Below, piece by piece: positions 1-8,734 of a stretch of DNA of 64,000 nucleotides. The position numbers were made by a program, and so were the translations under genes. The DNA is from Tipula vernalis (taxonomy: Eukaryota; Arthropoda; Insecta; Diptera; Tipulidae). The number at the start of each line of letters is the position of its first letter. The first letter of the stretch is position 1. The notes beneath the pieces are model-generated. The model did no database searches, was not told the origin of the DNA, and saw only the letters and a program-made list of their open reading frames with translations. The stretch is from the NCBI GenBank assembly GCA_958295665.1, contig OY282560.1, positions 28,199,992 to 28,263,991 of the forward strand. Reading direction: 5' to 3'.

Positions 1-2
1 TG

Positions 3-3000
3 CCAACGTTAAAACTGATTAAATCGTTTAATTGTATCGATGCATTTTGGTTGTATGCTTTGCTCGAAAAAATTCTCACGCACAACAATAATGCCGTAAT
101 GAATTTCGGTATTGTTTACATCCTCGAGACGTACGACATCGATACGATTCATGACCAGTCGGAATTATTAAACCGTTTACTGGTGGCCTTAAATAACAAC
201 TATTTGTACGCTTACGATTATAACACGCAGTTGGTTTCATTCTTTCGTAAATCACCGGCCGCCATTTTTTCGAACCTCACCAATTCAAATTTAAACGGCA
301 TCACACTATACAATTTTTTAACCGTATTCCATTCACAATTAATCGACAATAGTTTTAAAGATCGGGATCTACTCGCAAATCTCATTAAAACTGTATCAAA
401 CTGTCAAAATTTAACGATTCGTTCCGCGTGTCAAATAGCATTGATCAAAATTTTAAATCGAACATGGTCGCAATACAGCTCTAGCGAATTATTAAATTTA
501 ATTGAAAGTACGGTACAAATAATCGATAATAAATCAAATATTTTATTGTATTTTGATCGTAATGTACGTCCATTACATGATTACGATAAAATAATTGTGT
601 GCGATATAATTTCGATTGAAACAAAAATTAAAATCCTTTTTTATTTAATACACATTAACGTGATTAACGTAAATAATTTAACGGCCATTGTACGGGATCG
701 CAAAAATGGCGACGAATTTATATTAAATTTAATTTTAAAATTAAAACAGCAAAATATCAATTTAGACGTTAATCTAGATGAATTTTATAAAAATCCACAA
801 AATTTTGAAATTTTATTTAACATTCGATTTAATTTTGCAGCCGTCAAAACGCTCGATCTGCACAATGATCTAGTAACACATAAATTAATATCCGATCATA
901 TAAATTATGCCGAACATCCGGATATGTATCGAAACCATTTAAATTACTTGATCGGTTTAAATCTAAAGACGTGTGACATAAAAATGTTTAGCTGTTTACA
1001 AAATAATTTGTTACGATTTAGTAACGATCATTTTCAGCAGATCATTTGTAATTCGCGAGAACTACTTGAGATCGCGGATAAAAGTAATTTAATTTATATT
1101 TTTGATACAATTGAATTGCTTGCGGGGACAATCGATCGGCTAAATAATGACCAATTATTTTTGTGTATCGATCGCGGTTATCGCGAAATCATCGCCCTTC
1201 GCAAAAGTGAATACTATTGGATTTTAATTAAAAAATTTATTAAAATAATTTTATTTGATGATCGTGCAGTTCGTGATCGTGATTGGTGCGAAAATGTGGT
1301 CGAGAAGTATGTTGACCTTTTAATGGAGGAGGCTCGACATATAAATGGTCTCGGGTATATACTATATAAACGGTTGTTAATTTTAAATAGCCCTGCATTA
1401 TTTAGCTGGCCAAAATTTGGCGGCTACCTAATTAACGGGCTTGTTTTTGGTGAAACTCTAATGAAGCGCGAACAAGTACTCGAAGGTAAAATAATGAAAT
1501 TGATTTCGGACGAAAATCTAAATTTGGATATTAAATCACATTTTACGTACGAGACAAATTCGAAAATTCGGGCACTTTGCATTGCATTCCTTTTTAAAAT
1601 CAATAAATTAAATTGTAATGAGTTTTTGGCGGATGTAACCGCTAAACTGGTCGCGGAAAGTTTAAAATTAGGTAAGACAAAACCTAGATATTACGCCTAT
1701 TCCATGCATCATCGTGTTAAATTGCGCACAATTCAATCACTTGCCATACTATTCACTCTAAATCGATCAAATTTCGTCCATTCCGAATTCATTTTGACTA
1801 CCCTCGAAACAGAAAACAATCAAACCAACATAACAATGCTGATGGAATTTATTGCCGCTGAATTACTTTCCGCCGACACGCTTTTAAATTATGTAAATTC
1901 ACTAGATAAAATTTCGCCTTCAAAAATCATTTCGTTCCTAATCACTTCATACTTGAAATGTTTAAAAGACGCCAACCTTTCATTTTGCGAGACCATCATA
2001 AAGTTATTCTTCCATTGGACGATGGCACAACATTTTCAAACCCGTTTATACGCTCAAATCACGATCCTGAAACTAATCGAACATTTTAATTTGTCGGCAC
2101 ACGAGAAATACGCCCTTATTTATACAAATCTAAAGGAATGCCTAAAGTACGGTAATTACGATGTTAATTCGAAAAAATTACTAAATGACTTCCGATTCAA
2201 TCCGGACGTAAAACTAAATTTCCATAATTTATTGTCACTTGAGACGATCTTTTACAATGTACCTCGTATTACTGAGATGCCCGAAGAAGAAATAGTGTCC
2301 ATAAATCTATTGAAAATAGCAGGCTTCTCGCTTGGCTACGAATTTAATGATCCGATTAATTACGAGTATGATAGTTCGCTAGACTGTATCGACGTGATAA
2401 CGAATAATCACAATTCGACAAATTTAATTGTTGAGAATGAGATTGAAGTCGACCAAATGGTGGACGGTAATTTTCAAAAAAAGATTATTATACCACTACA
2501 ACAAATGATCCCACGAACAATTGAACAATTTGGTTGTGAGATGGCCACAATATCCAATGAAGGTCTTATTGTGGTCGCCAGTTTAGTTACGAGACAACCA
2601 AATTTGGGTGGTTTGGCGCGGAGCTGTGAAATATTTGGTGTTCGCAAATATGTCATCGATTCATTGAGGCATACAGAAAATCGAGAATTTCAAGCACTTA
2701 GCGTAACGGCTGAGAAATGGTTACAAGTGGAAGAAGTTAAGGCGCATCATCTGAGACAATATCTACAACTGATGAAACGTAAAGGATATACGGTTATTGG
2801 GGCTGAACAAACATCAAATAGTATTAGCATTGAGAAAATTGATTTTCCGAAGAAATCAATTGTACTGTTGGGCAACGAGAAGGAAGGTGTTCCCGCCAAT
2901 TTAATTTCAATGTTTGACATTACGGCCGAAATACCACAATTTGGTGTTGTACGATCACTGAACGTCCATGTGACTGGAGCTATTTTTATGTGGGAATATG

Positions 3001-3026
3001 CTAAACAACATTTGATTAATTTATAA
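3..3026 (+). CDS. TARBP1/TRM3-like tRNA (guanosine-2'-O)-methyltransferase, 3' part
   Basis: The frame is open from base 3 to a TAA at 3024-3026, about 1007 codons with no stop, so this is the 3' end of a longer gene whose start lies left of the window. There is no convincing in-window start codon. The last ~150 residues (bases about 2557-3020) are a SpoU/TrmH (SPOUT) methyltransferase domain. Motif 1 reads NLGGLARSCEIFG, motif 2 LLGNEKEGVP, and motif 3 ends SLNVHVTGAIFMWEY, giving the knot and SAM site. The long N-terminal part is helical, Leu/Ile/Asn-rich and repeat-like, as in TARBP1 and yeast Trm3, which are about 1600 and 1430 residues. Those proteins methylate the 2'-O of G18 in the D-loop of certain tRNAs. 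The domain call is firm; the substrate is inferred from the family. No intron interrupts the visible part. It is the only intact host gene I see. Confidence 0.9.
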   Translation, partial: PTLKLIKSFNCIDAFWLYALLEKILTHNNNAVMNFGIVYILETYDIDTIHDQSELLNRLLVALNNNYLYAYDYNTQLVSFFRKSPAAIFSNLTNSNLNGITLYNFLTVFHSQLIDNSFKDRDLLANLIKTVSNCQNLTIRSACQIALIKILNRTWSQYSSSELLNLIESTVQIIDNKSNILLYFDRNVRPLHDYDKIIVCDIISIETKIKILFYLIHINVINVNNLTAIVRDRKNGDEFILNLILKLKQQNINLDVNLDEFYKNPQNFEILFNIRFNFAAVKTLDLHNDLVTHKLISDHINYAEHPDMYRNHLNYLIGLNLKTCDIKMFSCLQNNLLRFSNDHFQQIICNSRELLEIADKSNLIYIFDTIELLAGTIDRLNNDQLFLCIDRGYREIIALRKSEYYWILIKKFIKIILFDDRAVRDRDWCENVVEKYVDLLMEEARHINGLGYILYKRLLILNSPALFSWPKFGGYLINGLVFGETLMKREQVLEGKIMKLISDENLNLDIKSHFTYETNSKIRALCIAFLFKINKLNCNEFLADVTAKLVAESLKLGKTKPRYYAYSMHHRVKLRTIQSLAILFTLNRSNFVHSEFILTTLETENNQTNITMLMEFIAAELLSADTLLNYVNSLDKISPSKIISFLITSYLKCLKDANLSFCETIIKLFFHWTMAQHFQTRLYAQITILKLIEHFNLSAHEKYALIYTNLKECLKYGNYDVNSKKLLNDFRFNPDVKLNFHNLLSLETIFYNVPRITEMPEEEIVSINLLKIAGFSLGYEFNDPINYEYDSSLDCIDVITNNHNSTNLIVENEIEVDQMVDGNFQKKIIIPLQQMIPRTIEQFGCEMATISNEGLIVVASLVTRQPNLGGLARSCEIFGVRKYVIDSLRHTENREFQALSVTAEKWLQVEEVKAHHLRQYLQLMKRKGYTVIGAEQTSNSISIEKIDFPKKSIVLLGNEKEGVPANLISMFDITAEIPQFGVVRSLNVHVTGAIFMWEYAKQHLINL

Positions 3027-3045
3027 GAAAAATTGTTAAGATGTA

Positions 3046-3051
3046 AATAAA
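3046..3051 (+). promoter_or_regulatory. Poly(A) signal AATAAA
   Basis: A canonical AATAAA lies 20 bases after the methyltransferase stop codon and is followed by A/T-rich sequence. Its position fits the cleavage signal of that gene and implies a very short 3' UTR. Confidence 0.6.
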
Positions 3052-3439
3052 ATTATAAAATTGGTTTTAAATCGTTTGGGAATTTTGGTTAAATATAATT
3101 CGCAATAATCGGCTATAACTTAATGATTTTTCAGTAAAGTTCAAATTTTCTTTGAAATTTATAGAAAGAATCGATCGATCCTGTTGCTTTGGAATTTGGT
3201 GGTCCTACGTTTGATTCCTGGTGGTGGCGAGGAAAACACTTGTTACCGTTACGGTTGGGTTGTTGTAGATGTGCTTTTAAAGGACCAAAAATGTATTCCG
3301 CGCGATGTAAATTCTATGATGATAAAAACACTCACCAAAAGAAAAACTTTTAAATGGCCATCATAAATTAAAGGCTGGTATTGATGGTCAAACTACTAGC
3401 CGTCTTTTAAATTTCGAAATGTATACAAAATACCAGAAA
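3052..3439. other. Intergenic, no clear feature
   Basis: No host gene is visible. A short stretch around 3240-3330 translates to a Cys-containing peptide and could be the decayed gag zinc-knuckle end of the following gypsy element, but I cannot prove it. Confidence 0.4.
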
Positions 3440-4518
3440 AATTTTTAAAAACTACAAAACCAATTTTGGCGTGTAAATTATTTGCTATAATTAGCACACA
3501 AGTTCAAGCTTGCGGCACCAACATTTTAAAATTGGATATCGGACCTCGGCGAGAATTTAGGTTGCATTTTTTAAAACGTATTGGCGTCCTAGTCGACATA
3601 CAATGGCAAAGGATTATAAATCCGTTAACCTCCTGTTATGCCAAGCGCGCTTTTTCACATGAAAGAAATACGGCCTTATAATTTCTCGACAAAACAAAAT
3701 TAAATATAAAAATTAAAGAATTAATAACAACCTTTTCGGAAATTACCAATAGTGGTCTCAGCACAATGAGTCTTAAAATTACAATTTAGCACAGTTTGGG
3801 AACTTGTGGACACCCGGTTACCTGCAAAACACACCATCTCACATACATTCTTGATAAACTATGTATCGCGAAAGCAGAATTTGAAAACATGATGGCACGA
3901 AGAATATGTCAACGAAGTAGCAACGCCTGGTCAAGTCTACTTCATTTAGTAAAAAAGGAACATGGAGAGCTTGTGGCGATTATCGATCTTCAAGTCGAAT
4001 CATAATTCACGTTAGAAATCCAATTCCTCACCTCTTTTGGCCTTTTTGAATTTACCAATTCAACATTTGGCCTAAGAAATGCAGCACAAACCTATACTTT
4101 TGGATTTAAAATTCTGTTTCGTATACTTCGACGATCGATGCCTAAATTCCCTCAAAATCGTTTGACGAACAATTTATAACACCTTCAAATTGTTCTTCAA
4201 AAATTTTCAGAAAATGGGCTAGTAATTACAAATGGTTACTGGACAAGGTATTCTTCTAAATCAAGATCGCATCCAAATTATTAAAAATTTTAAAAGTCCA
4301 GAAACAGTTAGTGGTATCTAAAGATTTTTATCAATTTTTACAGGTGTTTTATACCAGGTGCCACGTCAGATCAAATTGTCCTCAACGAATTCTTAAAAGG
4401 ATACAAAACAAAAAAAAATGAATGGACAACAGACGTAATTCAAGCTTTTGATAAAACGATAAAACAAAAGATTTGCGACACAACGTTACTTACCCATCCA
4501 TCTTTTTCGGCACGACTT

Positions 4519-4532
4519 GCAGTCATGGGTTG
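4519..4532. repeat. Left target-site duplication of the SINE
   Basis: GCAGTCATGGGTTG matches GCGATCATGGTTG at 4857-4869 with small differences. Both are parts of the gypsy coding sequence, so the copy on the right is the original continuation. Confidence 0.7.
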
Positions 4533-4856
4533 TTTGTTTGATTTATTGATTTATTTTTTACCGTCCTACTTTACGCCTGGAGTAGCCAAATCGAGGACGG
4601 GCGGCTACAGATCCGTCTTTGAAAACCACCTGCACATTGCATTGCTTCATGCCAACCTGTAGTGCTGACATGAAAGGTGGATCGGTCCATGGATTCTGCA
4701 CTCTCAACAGGGGGTCATAGATGTGTTCATCTTCATCACCGATCGTAATCAGATGATGATAAATCCCTTTTGCATCCCGCCCCTATAGGAATTCGAACCC
4801 GGTACCTTCCGATCCAACCGCCGCAGCTTTAACCACTGCGCCGTTTGCTCGGTGTT
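4533..4856 (-). mobile_element. tRNA-derived SINE, inserted in gypsy RNase H
   Basis: Read on the minus strand, the element starts at 4856 with a tRNA-like head. A GCGCAGTGGTTAAAGC A-box lies at about 4828-4843 and a GGTTCGAATTCC B-box at 4788-4799, the two halves of an RNA polymerase III promoter. A ~200-base unrelated body follows, then a 3' tail of short A-rich TAAATCAA/CAAA units at 4533-4557. It is flanked by near-identical direct repeats: 4519-4532 GCAGTCATGGGTTG and 4857-4869 GCGATCATGGTTG. Removing the element and one repeat rejoins the gypsy frame (RLAVM to MVDTSD). Pol III boxes, A-rich tail and target duplication together make SINE the best reading. The small B-box spacing irregularity (one extra base) suggests an old copy. 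Confidence 0.85.
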
Positions 4857-4869
4857 GCGATCATGGTTG
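4857..4869. repeat. Right target-site duplication of the SINE
   Basis: This is the partner of 4519-4532. It lies directly before the gypsy RNase H coding block that starts MVDTSDLAMG. Confidence 0.7.
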
Positions 4870-5595
4870 ACACCTCAGATTTGGCGATGGGGATATGGTT
4901 CAGCAGCAGTTCTCCGGTATTTGAACTTCAAAACCCTTGAAATCTGGAAAAGAGTCTGTTCGTTAATTTCGACATCTAGACTTCATCAGACAATTTACTA
5001 CTGTAACAATAGTGTTGGTTGGCAGTGTATCCATGCAATGTTACCAACTTAAAAGTACAGAGAGGTCGTTGTTTCAAGGGTGGATGACGGTAGGACATGT
5101 GGTAAAGATCAATTGAATAATGTGAGTTAACCTAAAAAAAGTCATTATAAAATTTTAAATAAAGAAACATAAAAAGTATTAAAAAATTGTATTTATGATA
5201 CTTGAAACGACTACCGATATCTAATACATCTCAGGTGTGAATAATGTCTTTGCATATACCATCTTCCGCATCAATTTTATTTTTGGCAGACACACAATCA
5301 CATCTCGACTTATTTAAAGTTAAATCGCAACGCTTTTCAGGAATTCATCTATACATCATTGGTTCACTACCAATTTCCGGGAACCAACGTTATTGTGTGA
5401 CACAATATCATATGGGAACCGCCTTGGCCCAACATGAGTAACGGCCAATTAATTACTCACGTTGGGCCCCGGGGGTTTATGTATAGGACAATTTGTCTTA
5501 CACCAATTCTCCGAATTATCAGCCCTATTTGGCTTTCAGCACAAATACACTACCAGTTACAACCCAAAATGGCATGATGGAAAGGTGGTATCGCA

Positions 5596-7090
5596 CCATT
5601 ATCCATCTGCAATCATGTGTTCATCCCATCTTCCGTGGTAACGAGATTCCATGAATTTTATATCTTGGTGGAAGCGTTCGCCCTATTCTTCACTAAAATC
5701 TCCAAGATTTTCGGGAAATTTATCAAGATGTGAGTGCAAAACCTGTGTCTTTAAATTCATCAAACATCCTAAATTTTTAAAGTCTTCCACCACCTTGGCC
5801 ACAATTAGCCCCACATTTGGCCGCAATACTGCAGATTTTTCTTATTTCCTAAAAAGTTTTGTGTCACGTTTTTGAAAATGAGCCATTTTGTTTTCTCATT
5901 TGTTAGAATCTATGAACATAGTGCGAATCTGTGGTCCATCAAATACTCCTTCTGTTACTTTTGTCTCAGAGAGTTTCGGGAATTTCGATTGAAGATATTG
6001 AAAATATTTACTCGTTTTATCTCGAGCCTTAACGAGGTTTTTCATGAGGCCAAGTTTTATGTGTAGAGGTGGAATAAGAATTTTCGATGGATCCACGATG
6101 GATATAGAAGATCTTTCTGGCCATTCTTTTGTCTTGATAAGGGTATTTGCTGAATCCTGACTGTTGTCCAAGTTACTTATGCTGTGTTTTTTATTTCCGA
6201 TCTAATTTATCTGATGCTGATCGATCTGAGTACTAAAAAGCTATTTAAAAACACAGATTTTTAGTACTCAGATCAATCAGATTAGTTAGAATTTTCAAAT
6301 CTTCACAAATCTGCCGTAAATGCTTCTCATATTCAATTTGTATTTATTTGTGTCTTATTTTTCTTGCATGATTGCAAGAAAGTTGTGAAGTAAGACTGCC
6401 TTGATAATTCGTTTGAAGGAGTTGATGAAAGTCGCCAAACACTAGCTCTGTAGGAATCCTCTTTCAACGGATTTTTAAGACCTTCGACATTGGTGCAAAA
6501 TACTAGTAACATTATCCATTACAAAGAACTTACGGAACCCTGAGTTTCGGTTTCGATAAAAAGAAACTTTAGTTTTAGGTTGTAGAAGATTTTTTTTTTT
6601 AAAGAATGAAGCCAAGAGCTCGGAACCATCTTTTGGTAAACCTAAGTCTCTAATCTGATCGTTTAACTCCAACGGTGACACCAATGATGGAACTGCTGAT
6701 TTTTTGTCGAAAGATGTATACTCCGATTCGCTAGTATCGTTATCCTCACTCAAGGAATCATTTTCTTCAGCAGACAATTGTTGTTATTTTTAATATTAAA
6801 GCCTTAAAATCAATTCCGTTCAAACAAAAGTAGCATTCCTCCGCACTACCCGGATTTCTCCAAATCGTAGGAATAGACAGATTAATATTCTTTTTACTCT
6901 TCTCCTTCTTCCAGCGATACAACATCTTTTTGCAACTTTTACAAATGATAGGCGGAACCCAGCTGCATATAAAAATATCATCGTCAATGGTTTTTCGCAA
7001 AGGAAAAATTTGGAACATGTATAACAGATATGTATAACAGAAGTCATGATTCGCATGACAATCATGTGATTTCGAAACATTCTTGGGTTG
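5596..7090 (-). pseudogene. Decayed ORF of an unclassified arthropod repeat family
   Basis: Several minus-strand fragments line up as one long protein. The order from the N-terminus is a Cys-rich block at 6800-7000 (ICKSCKKML ... IPTIWRNPGSAEECYFC), a block at 6475-6777 (LNDQIRDLGLPKDGSELLAS), a short block near 6300 (LRQICEDLKIL), a block at 5896-6171 (ILIPPLHIKLGLMKNLVKA, then FPKLSETKVTEGVFDGPQIR), and a C-terminal block at 5600-5710 (HLDKFPENLGDFSEE, stop, GERFHQDIKFMESRY). I recognise this combination as one that recurs as repetitive 'uncharacterized' ORFs in arthropod genomes. I cannot assign it to a transposon class from memory. The paired CxxC and CxFC cysteines suggest a zinc-binding N-terminus. 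The copy has frameshifts and stops and is broken by a hairpin at 6201-6291. It is a dead copy. Confidence 0.6.
6201..6291. mobile_element. Short hairpin (MITE-like) inside the unclassified ORF
   Basis: The arms 6201-6239 and 6258-6291 are reverse complements with a few differences. The shared core is GATCTGAGTACTAAAAA. The spacer is about 18 bases. It lies between two blocks of the surrounding decayed ORF, which is consistent with insertion. No target duplication could be defined. Confidence 0.45.
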
Positions 7091-7329
7091 TTTTCTTATA
7101 GCAATAAATTCTACGTTAGCCAAGTCATCAACTATACTATCTGCGGGCCTGTTTTCGGACCCTGACCAGCCGCCGATACTGGGGTTCCCCTGCATTGTAA
7201 TAGGAATCCTTCCTGTGCCTGTCATGACGGCATTAAAGCCGTTATCCAGGGAATTAGCCGGATAGCGGTGCAACTCCGTTGCCCGCCACAAGCGGGACAA
7301 TAAAGTAACAAGGCGAACCCACAACAATT
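7091..7329 (-). other. Open minus-strand stretch of unknown origin
   Basis: A 186-codon minus-strand frame begins at 7327 and runs into the Cys-rich block of the unclassified ORF. Its first ~75 codons have a higher GC content than the surroundings. They may be the true N-terminus of that ORF or part of a different repeat. I recognise no domain in them. Confidence 0.3.
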
Positions 7330-7334
7330 ATTTG

Positions 7335-7480
7335 GCTCATATTTTTCATTTGTATAGAGTTATGAGGTTACTAGGAGTTATAAAATTCGCTTTATAGGGT
7401 TATTAGGTTATAGGGTTACGGGGTTACAGGATTATAGGATTTAGCGGATTGGGTTTTGTGTTTGAATCTTAAGTCACAAG
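7335..7480 (+). repeat. Degenerate GGTTA/TTAGG-like short repeats
   Basis: The stretch contains many variants of GGTTA, TAGGGTTA and GGTTACGGGG in the same orientation, such as TTATAGGGTTACGGGG. It is irregular and not a clean array. It may be a decayed telomere-like or simple-sequence array. Confidence 0.4.
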
Positions 7481-8530
7481 GTTAAATGAGCTTAGATTAC
7501 GCTGTTTTTTGAGATTATGGCGGAACCTGATGTGATATGATCAAATAGACCTCGGATCCGAAAATGAGGACCCCCAGACCCGAAAATTGTTTTTTTTTGT
7601 GTGGCTAGGATACAGTAGATTTCAAAGATCCGGAAACCGCGTAGGTTTTACAGCAAATTAAGTTTGAGAACACATAAGCTGCCAACTGCAATGTCCGCAC
7701 TGACTATATTATACGCAGTCACTACACAAATCGCAGATGCGGTTACGATTTAATTTTAATTTTTCATTAAGGCAAAATTAAAAATTCAAATACGCTTCTC
7801 GCAAAATTTTTGGTCTCAAGGCTCAATATTTCATGCTTTTGATGTCAAGAAATGTGCTACCCCATTTCGCTATTATTATTCGGAAATAGGAGTACCGTTA
7901 GATAGAGGAAAGAAATGTCTCAAAAATGAGCAAGATTTTGGCTGATTTTTTACTTTTTAGTTATATGTCGACAACGGATGGACGGATTTTAATCAGACAG
8001 AAACCGTTAATTGTTTTCTAAAATTATTTTGTTTGTAGCGATCAACCCTCTGAAGTGGAGAACAGAGGAAAACCTAAAACTTTTTTTTTTGTTGTTCTTT
8101 TGGGTAAACTCCCGTTGAGGGGACAAAACCAGGTATATGCTGTTCGACCAGCTCTTACCAACTCTTCCTAATTCATGTAAGATCAAACTAGCCTTCCCTC
8201 CCCCCCCCCCATGGATCTGCCCTGAAGTTGATAAGTTGATCTATTTAAATATAATGTTACTCAAATCAATAATAATTTCAGTTACAAATTTAAAGTTTAA
8301 ACCAATCAAATGAATCGAAATATAAAGTGTTAGACTTTGGAGGCGGCACGTGGAAATGAGTTTCTGTTCGTTATTTTTGAAAGTAATGTAGTTTTCAATT
8401 GAAAAAGGAGAATGGGTGTATTTGAGACCCGGGCTACGAATTACGCCTAATCTACAGCCTTGTAAATTTTGAAATTTTTTTGTTTACCGCAAAGGGCGCT
8501 AAGCCCTTTTATGACCGCGTTAAGAGAATT
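7481..8530. other. No recognisable gene or element
   Basis: The stretch has mixed composition with homopolymer runs of T and one of C (8202-8210). I see no coding motif, inverted repeat or RNA gene. Confidence 0.4.
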
Positions 8531-8734
8531 TTTTTTTATATGTTACCAATAGCTTTATTTTTGAATCTTTCTACTTAAGAAACTCACAAGAAGTAATTAA
8601 ATCTTTAGGTAAAATTATTACATATTTTAAGTTTTAACCAATGTTAATACTTATTGTTGGTGCTCACAATTTAATTAATTTGGATTATACTTACTCGGAT
8701 ATGTATAGCATAATTATTTAATAAATTTACAGGT

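Larger units (their letters stand above)
3440..5595 (+). mobile_element. Decayed gypsy-type LTR retrotransposon (pol remnant)
   Basis: Domain fragments appear in gypsy order on +, in shifting frames with stops. The end of the protease region is at 3466-3660 (ends FLKRIGVLVDIQWQRIINPL, close to the usual GADFLxxFGLLVDLxxxxLIDPLT pattern). The reverse transcriptase N-terminus is at 3796-3960 (FENMMARRICQRSSNAWSSL). An RT block FEFTNSTFGLRNAAQTY lies near 4050. The RT-to-RNase H connection is at 4310-4530 (FIPGATSDQIVLNEFLKGYK, then a THPSFSARLAVM block). An RNase H start, MVDTSDLAMG, is at about 4862. Integrase pieces occupy 5300-5595 (SGIHLYIIGSLPISGNQRYC, then MMERWYRTI). No LTRs were found. 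A SINE interrupts it at 4533-4856. It is an old, inactive copy; the right boundary is where the opposite-strand element begins. Confidence 0.8.

Noticed and set aside
4741..4860. A functional tRNA gene
   Set aside because: Only the A- and B-box halves are present, the B-box has an extra base and no intact cloverleaf follows; the A-rich tail and target duplication indicate a SINE.
7083..7265. 60-codon + strand frame
   Set aside because: It is opposite the minus-strand decayed ORF and shows no recognised motif.
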